21,452 nucleotides of DNA, from assembly GCA_024278255.1 (NCBI GenBank), contig JAJRTP010000447.1, positions 1 to 21,452 of the forward strand, read 5' to 3'. This stretch comes from Chloroflexota bacterium. Its GTDB lineage: Bacteria > Chloroflexota > Anaerolineae > Promineifilales > Promineifilaceae. Position numbers and translations under genes: made by a program. Below, one piece after another: positions 1-7,741 of this stretch (within the stretch, counting starts at the first letter, position 1; every line of letters begins with the position of its first letter). The notes under the pieces were generated by a model. It was given only the letters and a program-made list of their open reading frames with translations, ran no database searches and was not told where the DNA came from.

Positions 1-78
1 GGTATTGTCGCAAGATTGGCGGGCGGGGGCAAGGAGGTTCAGGAAATGTTTAGCTGGGTGGGGATTTGTCTTCGTAAA

Positions 79-1188
79 TCAATAATCCGGGTTTGTGGAT
101 CTGTCTGTTTTTAAGACGCGGCGGAAATGTTCTACGGCCGTTTCCCCATCTCTGGCAAAAAACGGCTTAAACTCCTGGCGGATGGCATTGTTCAAAGCCT
201 TATCTGCGTTGGCTTCAGCCTGGTTGGCTTTTCCGGCCAGCATCTTCTCATCTTCAATACCGTTCAGGACAGTGGTCGGTATGCCCAGCACTATTTGCAG
301 GATGATGCTGATGGACATATGCTCCACCTGATTGGCATTCTCCGGCGTGCCGACCAAAGAAGGGGCAAAGCCGGTCACGCCCCAGACCTCAGAGATACCC
401 ATTTCCTGGCCCATATCGTATTGATACATAGTTCCCACATTGTTGCGGGCAAAAATGCTGTGGGAAAACATCGGCTTTCGCGTCAGGGGATTGGTGCGGC
501 TGCTGCCGGCGACCAGGCTTTGCCAGGCCATCAGAACGCCATTGGCATATTCTGCCAGTTCTTCCGGCCGGTGGGGGGAGGGCTTTTCGGTGACAGTGGC
601 GTAATAGATTTCGGCCAGGGGCAGCATATCCAGAGCGGCGTCCAGGGCTGTATCTTCTCCGCTGGCTTCGGCGGCTTTGAATTGCCGGAAACGGCCGTAT
701 CCCTCCGTCAAAAAACGTAAATAAGGTTCCGAATCCGGCTGAGCCATTTGATGCACCAACGTATATTCATCCCAATTGTTAGCTGTCATTTTCGGGGTGC
801 GTACATCCCAGAAGCTGGTGGGGATGGGGCCGCCGTGCGTGGCCGTATATTCGTTCAGGTAGGCCAGGTCTTTGCTGTACTGCCACAGCCGGCCCAGGCT
901 GGTTTCGCCTTTGGCCAGCCGTTCGATGTGGCCGGATACGGCCGTATCCCCCAAAACAGGCGTGGGATTCAGCCCCGCTGCCAGCAGCCGTTCGGCTACT
1001 TTGGCTTCATTTTCCGGCTGGAGGGCGCGGAAGGGCGTGGCTGCGGGGGTGACCGGCCCTTGCGGCGGCGTCACCTGCACAGATGTCGTTAATTGTTGAT
1101 ATAAACGGTAGCCGCCCAACAGCCCGCCTAACAAGAGCAAGAGAGCAATGGGTATGAGCAGCGGTAAATCCTCTTTCAGTTTCTTCAT
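79..1188 (-). CDS. Membrane-anchored protein of unknown function
   Basis: I do not recognise this 369-residue protein. It starts with a short basic/acidic segment and one strong hydrophobic helix (about residues 9-27, LLIPIALLLLL then GG-LL-GG), followed by a Pro/Thr-rich stretch (about 36-52). This is the usual layout of a single-pass protein with a large domain outside the membrane. The rest is soluble and mostly helical, with an aromatic and Asn-rich middle (SHSIFARNNVGTMYQYD) and no cysteine pair or known catalytic motif. The first ATG is used; the upstream sequence has no strong Shine-Dalgarno site. It lies 34 nt after the preceding zinc-ribbon gene and is probably co-transcribed with it. 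Two octamers (134, 938) encode Thr-Ala-Val and one (691) encodes Tyr-Gly-Arg. The reading frame is secure; the function is not. Confidence 0.8.
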   Translation of the reverse strand: MKKLKEDLPLLIPIALLLLLGGLLGGYRLYQQLTTSVQVTPPQGPVTPAATPFRALQPENEAKVAERLLAAGLNPTPVLGDTAVSGHIERLAKGETSLGRLWQYSKDLAYLNEYTATHGGPIPTSFWDVRTPKMTANNWDEYTLVHQMAQPDSEPYLRFLTEGYGRFRQFKAAEASGEDTALDAALDMLPLAEIYYATVTEKPSPHRPEELAEYANGVLMAWQSLVAGSSRTNPLTRKPMFSHSIFARNNVGTMYQYDMGQEMGISEVWGVTGFAPSLVGTPENANQVEHMSISIILQIVLGIPTTVLNGIEDEKMLAGKANQAEANADKALNNAIRQEFKPFFARDGETAVEHFRRVLKTDRSTNPDY

Positions 1189-1222
1189 GTCTTTGTTTGC
1201 TTTTGTTGCCGTAAGCTGCCTG

Positions 1223-1447
1223 TCAATTCAACTTTTTCTTAATCTTGTGCAACTCTTCCGATGAAGCAGCCCAGCTTCCCGTATAGCCGCAACTGCCGTA
1301 CACATAAACATCAACCAGGGTCACATTGGCATTTGTGCGGCCGGCGCGGATGCTTCTGCCGACATCATAACCAGACTTTTGACTTTTACCGGGAATATGT
1401 ACAACTTCTTGCGCTTGACACTTGGGGCAAGTTTGACTTTGTTTCAT
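1223..1447 (-). CDS. Small zinc-ribbon-like protein with one ligand cysteine missing
   Basis: This 74-residue protein opens with a CPKC knuckle (Cys7, Cys10). It ends with a half-conserved second knuckle, YGSCGYTGSW, where Tyr50 stands where the first Cys of the expected CxxCGY is usually found and only Cys53 remains. The frame stays open up to 1474, but the ATG at 1447 is preferred: it has GGGAGAA six bases upstream, and the longer version would translate an intergenic hairpin. Small zinc ribbons of this kind bind metal and are usually of unknown role. The gene follows the amidase fusion gene by 65 nt. With three instead of four cysteines it may not bind zinc normally, although His17 or His67 could in principle substitute. 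Confidence 0.72.
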   Translation of the reverse strand: MKQSQTCPKCQAQEVVHIPGKSQKSGYDVGRSIRAGRTNANVTLVDVYVYGSCGYTGSWAASSEELHKIKKKLN

Positions 1448-1453
1448 TTTTTC

Positions 1454-1460
1454 TTCTCCC
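1454..1460 (-). promoter_or_regulatory. Ribosome binding site fixing the 1447 start
   Basis: On the minus strand GGGAGAA lies six bases before the ATG at 1447. It decides the start codon against the in-frame upstream ATG at 1474, which has no such site and would run the protein through a hairpin. Confidence 0.6.
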
Positions 1461-1465
1461 GCAGT

Positions 1466-1491
1466 GCGACGCACTTTTGTAAGTGCGCCGC
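1466..1491 (-). repeat. Intercistronic hairpin, CACTT/AAGTG type
   Basis: The arms at 1466-1476 and 1481-1491 pair over 11 bp around a 4-nt loop, with one imperfect pair that is a G-U wobble in the minus-strand transcript. It lies about 20 nt after the stop codon of the fusion gene and just before the ribosome site of the zinc-ribbon gene. No T-run follows, so a classical terminator is not supported. The inner CACTT...AAGTG recurs in the hairpins at 12081-12117 and 14079-14130. Confidence 0.6.
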
Positions 1492-1512
1492 GCCAGTCCG
1501 CCTGTCTTAAGA

Positions 1513-4449
1513 TTATTTCTCCAAAGCCTCAATCAACTGCATCGTCGCTTCTAAATCTGGGGCAATGCGTACCGGGAAGGCTTGTTCAAATGCATGGCCC
1601 ACAGCTAACAAATGTGGTTCGGATAGATAAGGACCCACAAATACAAAGCCAACAGGCATACCGGTTGCATCATAACCGGCCGGAATTGTGAGCGCCGGAA
1701 AACCGGCTGGTGCGTAGGTCTGGTTAACATCAGAAATGATGACGTCGATGTTATGTTGTGCAAAGAGGTTGTTGAGTTGGGTCACGGCCGTTTCCTGATT
1801 GCCCGCTTTGATCTCGTCATACTGTTCGGCCGTCAAAGTTGGATTCTGTGATTCTTCCAAATGGCCTTGACCATACGGCGCACGGTTGGCCAAGTCTTCA
1901 TTGTTTAAGGCGATAATTTCTTCCAATGACGCTACGGATACCTGATCGCCCAACTCAGCCAGGAATTGATTGATGGCCTCTTTGAAACCATATTCTAATG
2001 CTGTGATGGCGTCGATGTTTGTCGGCACATCCGTGGCTGGCACTTCAACTATTTCAATGCCAAATGTTGCCAATTTCTCGCCGGCAGTACGCAAGCCATC
2101 ATTTTGGCTTTGATATAATTGACGAACAGTATCACTTTGATCTTCTGCCACGCCAAAATCTATTATCTGCTGTTCAATCCATTCATCTGTATGAATAGGA
2201 ATGCCCACACGCAAACCATCCACAGCTTCTGGCGTCAAGAATTGGGTGAAATCAGTGCCGGCTAAATCGGCCGCATCCTGTGTGGCAGGATCGTTGGCAT
2301 CGACGCCGGTCATGGCAGAAAGTAACACAGCCACGTCGGTTACGTTACGCCCGATGGGGCCTGGAACATCCTGCCAGGGCAGCAGCGGAATCACATAATC
2401 ACGGCTGACCAAACCACGGCTGGTCTTTAGCCCCACGACTGAATTGTTGCTTGCCGGCGAGATGATCGAGCCTTGTGTTTCTGACCCGATACTGACGGCC
2501 GTTAAATCGGCGGCTACAGAGGCGGCGGAGCCACTGCTGGAACCGCTCACATCAAAGGGGCCATACGGATTGCGCGTTTGGCCGCCCATTGTGCTAAAGC
2601 CGTTGGGCATACAGGTGTCCATCCAGTTGGCCCATTCAGAGAGATTGGCTTTACCCAAGATGATGGCCCCGGCGTCGCGCAGTTGCTGTACCAGGAAAGC
2701 ATCGCGGTCGGCTTGCCAATCCTTGAGTGCATAAGAACCGGCGGCGGTATGCAGTTGGTCGCCAGTGGCGATATTGTCTTTGAGCAGCACGGGAATACCA
2801 TGCATTGGGCCGCGTACGGTTCCGGCTTGCCTTTCGGCGTCCAGCGCGTCGGCAATATTAAGCACTTCCGGGTTAATTTCCAGCACGGAATTTAGTTTGT
2901 CCACGTCAAAGCTCTCGATACGGGCCAGGTAATGGATGACGAGTTCGCGCGATGTAAGCGTTCCCTCATCCATCAATTCTTGAATTTCGAGAATATTTTT
3001 ACCGGCCAGGATTTGATCTAATTCATCACCACGTCCTTGCAAATGGGCATCTATCTCTACATTAAATAGGCTCAGGTTCCGTAACCGTTTGCTGTCATAT
3101 TGCGGCTCGGGTTTGGGATAGGCCGGATCAATGAAGGCACAATAATTACCGTCTTCATCAACGTAGAGACTTTGGGGGTCAACGGCCGTTTCCTCATTAT
3201 CTGTTTCGTCAACGGCCGTTTCTTCTGTGGCTGCTTCAGGGGTTAACATTGAGGCAACATTGAGGAACAGAAATGCTTGATAGGATGCCGAATTGCTTAA
3301 GCCAACAACGGTGGTTTCGGTGTCCGGATTGGTGTACCATAGCGATTGAAAGCCGGCTGTCTGTCCCTCATGCCCCCAATAACCGGGCGCGCCAGCCTGG
3401 CTGAAATCTATCAAGGCCAAGCCATAAGGCATTGCTCCACTCATCCCATTGGGATCAAACATCAACATTTGGGTTAGTGAGTCCGGGTCTTTGAACAATT
3501 CTCCTGCGGATAATGCTTTGGCATACGTCAATAAATCTTCGGCGGTCATAGCGAGACCACCGGCAGCCCAGCCCTGCGAAACATTCCAGTTGGTTGTGTT
3601 CGTTTCCTGCCCATCATCTGTCCACCAATAGCCGTCGGTAATTTCGCCCGCTGCTGGTACGCCTTCGATAAAAACGGCGCTTTCCATCCCCAGCGGATCA
3701 AAGATACGCGATTGGTACAGGTCGCCCAGTTTTTCACCGGAAGCGGCTTCAATGACCATGCCCAGCAGAATGTAGCCGGTATTGCTGTAATTCCACTGCC
3801 CTTCTTCGCCCGGCGCAAAGTCTGGTGTGCCATTGTCAATGGCGTATTGCACCAGTTCTTCAGGCGTATAGCCTGTTTCCAGTTTGTCAGGATCAGCAGC
3901 CGCTTCACCGATGATCGGATCGCCATAATCCCAAATACCGGAGGTGTGCTGCGCCAATTGGTGGAGAGTCATTTGATCTCCGTTGGGGATGGCGGCGGCC
4001 TGTTCTGGCAGCCATTTACTGAGGGGATCATCCAGAGAAAGGACACCTTCCTCTTGTAGCTGCATAAGCAAGACGATGGTGAACGATTTGCTGTTGCTGC
4101 CGATTTCCAGGCGGTCGTCCACCTGCATGGGCGTTCCCTCTTCCAGACTGGAAACACCGGCGGCTTGTAGATAACGGCCGTCTGGCGTGTCCACCAATAA
4201 AACCAAACCGGGAGCGGTCACTGACGGGTCGCTGCCCTCTGCATAAACTTGGGCTTGTAGGAAGTCGTCCAATTGGGTGGTGATGTCGGCGGGTAATGTG
4301 CCGTCGTCGCCTGTAGCGGCCGTTGGTTCAATAACGGGTACGGCCGTTGCTTCTGCTGCGGGTTCGGCGGTTGGCGCTTCCTCTGTTTTACCGCTGCAAG
4401 CAGCCAGCAGTGTCATGGTCAATAATAATAGGATGATGGTTTTCTTCAT
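1513..4449 (-). CDS. Lipoprotein fusing a serine beta-lactamase-fold hydrolase to an amidase-signature hydrolase
   Basis: The 978-residue product begins with a lipoprotein signal (lipobox LLAAC, Cys18) and an acidic Ala/Glu/Pro linker, so it should be anchored outside the cytoplasmic membrane. Residues about 55-400 form a class C beta-lactamase/D-Ala-D-Ala carboxypeptidase fold (PF00144 type) with SxxK at Ser118-Lys121, YSN at 221-223 and a KTG-equivalent HEG at 360-362. Residues about 435-978 form an amidase-signature domain (PF01425 type) with Lys557, cis-Ser637 and nucleophile Ser661; the 24-residue Ser-Ser spacing is as in characterised members. Both active sites look intact. The amidase half closely resembles the interrupted amidase at 7742-9466, so the fusion probably arose by joining such a gene to an esterase/peptidase-like one. 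Plausible substrates are peptide or cell-wall amides; this is inference. GGAAGG/AAAGGA precede the ATG. Confidence 0.9.
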   Translation of the reverse strand: MKKTIILLLLTMTLLAACSGKTEEAPTAEPAAEATAVPVIEPTAATGDDGTLPADITTQLDDFLQAQVYAEGSDPSVTAPGLVLLVDTPDGRYLQAAGVSSLEEGTPMQVDDRLEIGSNSKSFTIVLLMQLQEEGVLSLDDPLSKWLPEQAAAIPNGDQMTLHQLAQHTSGIWDYGDPIIGEAAADPDKLETGYTPEELVQYAIDNGTPDFAPGEEGQWNYSNTGYILLGMVIEAASGEKLGDLYQSRIFDPLGMESAVFIEGVPAAGEITDGYWWTDDGQETNTTNWNVSQGWAAGGLAMTAEDLLTYAKALSAGELFKDPDSLTQMLMFDPNGMSGAMPYGLALIDFSQAGAPGYWGHEGQTAGFQSLWYTNPDTETTVVGLSNSASYQAFLFLNVASMLTPEAATEETAVDETDNEETAVDPQSLYVDEDGNYCAFIDPAYPKPEPQYDSKRLRNLSLFNVEIDAHLQGRGDELDQILAGKNILEIQELMDEGTLTSRELVIHYLARIESFDVDKLNSVLEINPEVLNIADALDAERQAGTVRGPMHGIPVLLKDNIATGDQLHTAAGSYALKDWQADRDAFLVQQLRDAGAIILGKANLSEWANWMDTCMPNGFSTMGGQTRNPYGPFDVSGSSSGSAASVAADLTAVSIGSETQGSIISPASNNSVVGLKTSRGLVSRDYVIPLLPWQDVPGPIGRNVTDVAVLLSAMTGVDANDPATQDAADLAGTDFTQFLTPEAVDGLRVGIPIHTDEWIEQQIIDFGVAEDQSDTVRQLYQSQNDGLRTAGEKLATFGIEIVEVPATDVPTNIDAITALEYGFKEAINQFLAELGDQVSVASLEEIIALNNEDLANRAPYGQGHLEESQNPTLTAEQYDEIKAGNQETAVTQLNNLFAQHNIDVIISDVNQTYAPAGFPALTIPAGYDATGMPVGFVFVGPYLSEPHLLAVGHAFEQAFPVRIAPDLEATMQLIEALEK
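3179..3222. repeat. Octamer-centred direct repeat in the fusion linker
   Basis: TCAACGGCCGTTTC occurs at 3179-3192 and again at 3209-3222, exactly 30 bp apart and in frame. It encodes the doubled Glu-Thr-Ala-Val-Asp in the acidic linker (about residues 405-430) between the two catalytic domains. Each copy carries one ACGGCCGT octamer. Confidence 0.75.
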
Positions 4450-4581
4450 TCCTTTACCTTCCTTTGTTTTTGTTGATGCTAAGATTTTGTTGTCAATTAA
4501 AATGTGAATGGCCGTGTCGGGGCCAGGAAAAACAAAATTGTGGCGGAGTTTTGCGGATGCGTCAAATTGTTTGCCTACATA

Positions 4582-4992
4582 CTAACGGCCGTTTTTGGCG
4601 AACCGCGTAAACATGGATGTGACGAAGTAGATAAGCAGTGCGTTGGCAGCTCCCACAAAGACCAAAACAACAAACCAGATGACGGTGTCAATCCCCGTTG
4701 GTTGAATGGTTGGCTCCCCGCCATTATTAAACACAATGGTAATAAATGCAAAGACAAGCCCTACGGCCGTGCCATCCAGCAAAACTCGGAGCAAGCGAAA
4801 GCGGCAGTGCGTGGCTGACCAGCTTGCGTAAATTGGCGCCCGGAAATAGACGAGTACGGTCGCAATCAAGCAAAGCAGCATGACCCAGATAAACCCCACC
4901 GGTGGCGGATGATCTGCGCCAGCATACAGGATACCCACCCAAATTACGAAGAAACTGGCTGCGATGATCAGCCGGTTTCGCTTACTGAGCAT
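4582..4992 (-). CDS. Four-helix integral membrane protein, unknown function
   Basis: This 136-residue protein has four likely membrane helices, near residues 8-26, 32-48, 70-90 and 103-125, with a short basic C-terminus ending in Lys-Asn-Gly-Arg (encoded by an octamer at 4585). I recognise no family motif. It starts 13 nt after the stop of the ABC permease gene, so it is probably the third gene of that operon and may be an accessory membrane subunit. No strong ribosome site is visible, which fits translational coupling to the permease gene. A 132-bp gap separates it from the fusion gene. Confidence 0.75.
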   Translation of the reverse strand: MLSKRNRLIIAASFFVIWVGILYAGADHPPPVGFIWVMLLCLIATVLVYFRAPIYASWSATHCRFRLLRVLLDGTAVGLVFAFITIVFNNGGEPTIQPTGIDTVIWFVVLVFVGAANALLIYFVTSMFTRFAKNGR

Positions 4993-5005
4993 GAATATCG
5001 TTTAT

Positions 5006-6685
5006 CTACCCCGCACCAATGCGTGGCCACGCTTTTTCCACCCGGTTTGTACACCACTGCACAAAAAACCACGTTCCGCCGGCCAGCAACGCCAGTCCCA
5101 TCACCACAATGGGAATGGCCAGCCCCGGTTCGGACAAGGCGAAGAAATAGGTGGTGATGGCGACAAAAACGGTGATGAGGCTGTACCCAAACGCCCCCAG
5201 TAGCGCCGGCAGCGCTGCCTTGCGGTTTCTCATGCGGCGTGGGTCTTCCCAGTCGAGATTCGGGTAAAGAAAACTCAGGGAAACGAGAAACGAAAACAAA
5301 CCATATCCCATGATCATCAGCGTCATCCAGCCAAAAGGCAGCCAGATCAGGCTCAACTTCAGCACAACCAGCATAATGACCAGGCCAATCGTGGCTAAAA
5401 CGGCGTAGGGGATGAAGACGCCCAACGTCTTGGCCCGAAACAGTTGGCTGGCGCTCAGTGGCGCTGTTTTCAGAATGTAAAACGCTTTCCTTTCAATGGA
5501 TAGAGAAGTCAACGCCAGGTTAAAGAAAGCCATCCAGCCTACGAGATAAATCAACCCGGAGGCGAACACGCCAGGTGAAAGAAAATTTACGCCTCCTTCG
5601 ACGCTCAAGTCCAGGGCGAACAGGGACGAGCCGTCTTCCTGCGGTCGTAGCAGCATGAAAGTGACAAAACCGGCCAGGATAAGGGACGTAAACAGGGTGG
5701 CCAGCAGACGCGGGTCCCGAATCCGCAGCAGCCAATCCTTGAAGCCCAGCACAAAATCCAGCGAATGCCGGCCGAAAACGCCCGGTTGTTCCTGAATATC
5801 GGCTACGGCCGTGCCTGCACTTTGCATCCGCAGCCATCCGGCCGTAAAAAGCCGGTTAGCCACAAAGATCGTCACCAAAAACAAACCCACGGTGATGAGC
5901 AGATATGTCCCCAAAGCGGAAAATGCAGCAGCGGCAATCTGTCCGCGGCCAAATTCCACCAATGCCCGACCCACCCACATGGAAGGCAGGGGTAAGTCGC
6001 CCAAATGGTTGAGGAACTTTTCGGCCGTGGCCAGCACATTGGGATCAACCTGTTGGTTATTACCCCCCAAAAAACTGGGCAGCGCCAGAAGAAGCGACAG
6101 CAAAACGCCAATAATAATGGAAGCCGCCCCCACCCATTCATTCAAGCGGCGGGCAGGTAACAGCCGCACTAAAAAGATAGCAATCAACGCCCCCAGCGAA
6201 ATGCCAAACAAGGGCGTGATTAAAATGAGCAAAACACCCAGAATGTAGTAAAGCAAACCCAAATCCAGACCAATACCAAAGGCAATCAAGGCCGGAATGG
6301 TTCCCAAAAAGAGGAGAAGGACGGTGGAAGGCAGCCGGCTCAGAAGCTTGGCCGTCATAATCGCTTCCGGCCGAATGGGGGCTACCCACAGCTTGTCCAA
6401 ATCATCACTGAGATACAATGCCTGCAACCCTTGCCCAAAACCGACAAACACCACGCCAAACAGGACGGCCGTAAACAAAATACCCGGCAAAATCCCGGCG
6501 CTGACCTGAAACAGGAATCTCCCATCGGCCAACGTAGCTGCAAAAGAACCGACAATCCAGGAGAGCGCCACCAGGATAAGTAGCCCGACAATCATAACCA
6601 GGCGGGATGAGCGGCGCGTCCCCTTGTCCGCTCGCCGGTCAATCGTCCAGTAAAGCCGCAGGAGGAGGGAAGTATCAGCCAGCAT
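5006..6685 (-). CDS. ABC exporter permease subunit
   Basis: The 559-residue protein is very hydrophobic, with roughly twelve predicted membrane helices in two halves separated by soluble loops. It resembles the large 'putative ABC exporter' permeases that partner a single ATPase; one recognisable stretch is the segment after the third helix reading DLDKLWVAPIRPEAI, a cytoplasmic coupling-type loop. The start at 6685 overlaps the end of the ATPase gene by 11 nt and has AAGGAG at good distance inside that gene, so the two are translationally coupled. It presumably forms the membrane channel of an ATP-driven exporter with the preceding gene product. The substrate cannot be told from sequence; lipid, peptide or drug are all possible. 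Octamers at 5805 and 6465 encode Thr-Ala-Val. Confidence 0.85.
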   Translation of the reverse strand: MLADTSLLLRLYWTIDRRADKGTRRSSRLVMIVGLLILVALSWIVGSFAATLADGRFLFQVSAGILPGILFTAVLFGVVFVGFGQGLQALYLSDDLDKLWVAPIRPEAIMTAKLLSRLPSTVLLLFLGTIPALIAFGIGLDLGLLYYILGVLLILITPLFGISLGALIAIFLVRLLPARRLNEWVGAASIIIGVLLSLLLALPSFLGGNNQQVDPNVLATAEKFLNHLGDLPLPSMWVGRALVEFGRGQIAAAAFSALGTYLLITVGLFLVTIFVANRLFTAGWLRMQSAGTAVADIQEQPGVFGRHSLDFVLGFKDWLLRIRDPRLLATLFTSLILAGFVTFMLLRPQEDGSSLFALDLSVEGGVNFLSPGVFASGLIYLVGWMAFFNLALTSLSIERKAFYILKTAPLSASQLFRAKTLGVFIPYAVLATIGLVIMLVVLKLSLIWLPFGWMTLMIMGYGLFSFLVSLSFLYPNLDWEDPRRMRNRKAALPALLGAFGYSLITVFVAITTYFFALSEPGLAIPIVVMGLALLAGGTWFFVQWCTNRVEKAWPRIGAG

Positions 6686-7442
6686 GGCCCAACTCCTTCA
6701 CCATGTCGTCTACATCTTTGCCGCCGGTCAGTTCCAGGAAAATATCTTCCAGCGACTGATCCCCTTTCAGATGGCGCAGATCGCTCACCGGCGCGTCGGC
6801 TATGATTTTGCCGTGATTGATGATGATGACCCGGTCACACATATTTTCTACAATTTCTAGAATGTGGGAGGAGAAGAAGACGGCATTACCGTCGGCACAA
6901 TGCTGCGCCAGTAAATCCTTAACCAGACGGGCCGAGCGCGGGTCCAGCCCGACTGTTGGCTCGTCCAGCAGGATGACTTGGGGATTGTGTAGCAGCGCGC
7001 CGATGATTGCCACTTTTTGCTGCATCCCGTGGCTGAATCCGTCCAGATAAGTCCCCGCTTTTGAGGTCAGTTCAAATATGTCGAGGAGCTTTTCGATACG
7101 CTCATCCGCTTCGGCGGCGGGCACGTGGTATAACTGGGCCATGAAGTGCAGGTACTCAATTGCTTTTAGTTTGCCGTACAAATTGGGCGTGTCGGGTACA
7201 TAGGCGAACTGGGCTTTGGCCTGGAGCGGCTCTTTTTGAATGTCAATGCCGGTCACCAGGGCATGGCCTTCATCCGGCACGAGCAGCCCGGTGACCATTT
7301 TGATAGTGGTGGTTTTGCCTGCACCGTTGGGGCCGAGAAAGCCGACGATTTCGCCGGGTTTGACGTTGAAGGTTATGTGGTCAACGGCCGTAAACTCCCC
7401 ATATTCTTTTCTTAACCCTTTCACTTCAATCATGTATGTCAT
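6675..7442 (-). CDS. ABC transporter ATP-binding subunit
   Basis: The 255-residue protein is a complete ABC ATPase of the CcmA/DrrA-like exporter type. Walker A is GPNGAGKT at 37-44 (Lys43), the signature is the variant FSHGMQQ (136-142) in place of LSGGQ, Walker B is VILLDEP with Asp160 and Glu161, and the switch histidine is His193 in SSHIL. It powers the permease encoded by the overlapping next gene. AAGGAG sits upstream of the ATG at 7442, supporting this start over a second Met at residue 4. A 33-bp palindrome lies in the leader just upstream (7470-7502) and may influence transcription or message stability between the zinc-ribbon gene and this operon. Confidence 0.95.
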   Translation of the reverse strand: MTYMIEVKGLRKEYGEFTAVDHITFNVKPGEIVGFLGPNGAGKTTTIKMVTGLLVPDEGHALVTGIDIQKEPLQAKAQFAYVPDTPNLYGKLKAIEYLHFMAQLYHVPAAEADERIEKLLDIFELTSKAGTYLDGFSHGMQQKVAIIGALLHNPQVILLDEPTVGLDPRSARLVKDLLAQHCADGNAVFFSSHILEIVENMCDRVIIINHGKIIADAPVSDLRHLKGDQSLEDIFLELTGGKDVDDMVKELGHAG

Positions 7443-7469
7443 CTATTTCTCCTTCTCCATCACCTAAAC

Positions 7470-7502
7470 AGAAGTTCAACTTCTCTGAGAAGTTGAACTT
7501 CT
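7470..7502. repeat. 33-bp palindrome, AGAAGTT type
   Basis: Arms AGAAGTTCAACTTCTC (7470-7485) and its exact reverse complement (7487-7502) flank a single T. Each arm also contains the odd palindrome AGAAGTT-C-AACTTCT. A near-identical copy lies at 16502-16534; identity continues for four bases past the right end (37 bp, two differences). It is 18 nt after the zinc-ribbon stop and just before the ABC ATPase ribosome site. No T-run follows on either strand. Confidence 0.85.
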
Positions 7503-7520
7503 TGGGGGCAATTGTTTTCC

Positions 7521-7709
7521 TCATTCAGCGTATAGCTCAATATACCCGCACTGCTCGCAGCAATAGGCGGCAACATCTTTGGACTTCCGCCCTGTTCTTG
7601 CTTTGTCGCCTTCAGTCCACGCCTGTTTTTTGGGGATGTTTGTGTAGGTGCGATCAGCGATATACCCTTTTACCATTTTTCCTTCGCATTTTGGACAGTT
7701 GTTATTCAT
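7521..7709 (-). CDS. Small four-cysteine zinc-ribbon protein
   Basis: The 62-residue protein has CPKC at its N-terminus (Cys5, Cys8) and YCCEQCGY at its C-terminus (Cys51 and Cys54, with an extra Cys50), a complete zinc ribbon with a long basic/polar insert between the knuckles. The insert has GYI...W.EG, resembling the small DUF6487-like family. AAGGAGATAAATAA precedes the ATG, a clear ribosome site. It follows the interrupted amidase gene by 32 nt, mirroring the zinc-ribbon gene after the fusion amidase. No function can be assigned beyond likely metal binding and possibly nucleic-acid or protein contact. Confidence 0.8.
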   Translation of the reverse strand: MNNNCPKCEGKMVKGYIADRTYTNIPKKQAWTEGDKARTGRKSKDVAAYCCEQCGYIELYAE

Positions 7710-7741
7710 TTATTTATCTCCTTCGTATTTTCTCGTAAAGT

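Noticed and set aside
46..114. A 22-codon plus-strand reading frame with a strong AAGGAGGT seven bases upstream.
   Set aside because: It overlaps the end of the minus-strand gene at 79, the peptide has no recognisable feature, and it is too short to support.
1448..1474. N-terminal extension of the 74-residue zinc-ribbon protein.
   Set aside because: It reads through an intergenic hairpin and lacks a ribosome site; the ATG at 1447 has one.
4491..4496. A perfect minus-strand TTGACA upstream of the fusion gene.
   Set aside because: The bases 16-18 nt downstream (ACAAAA or similar) are a poor -10, so a promoter is not supported.
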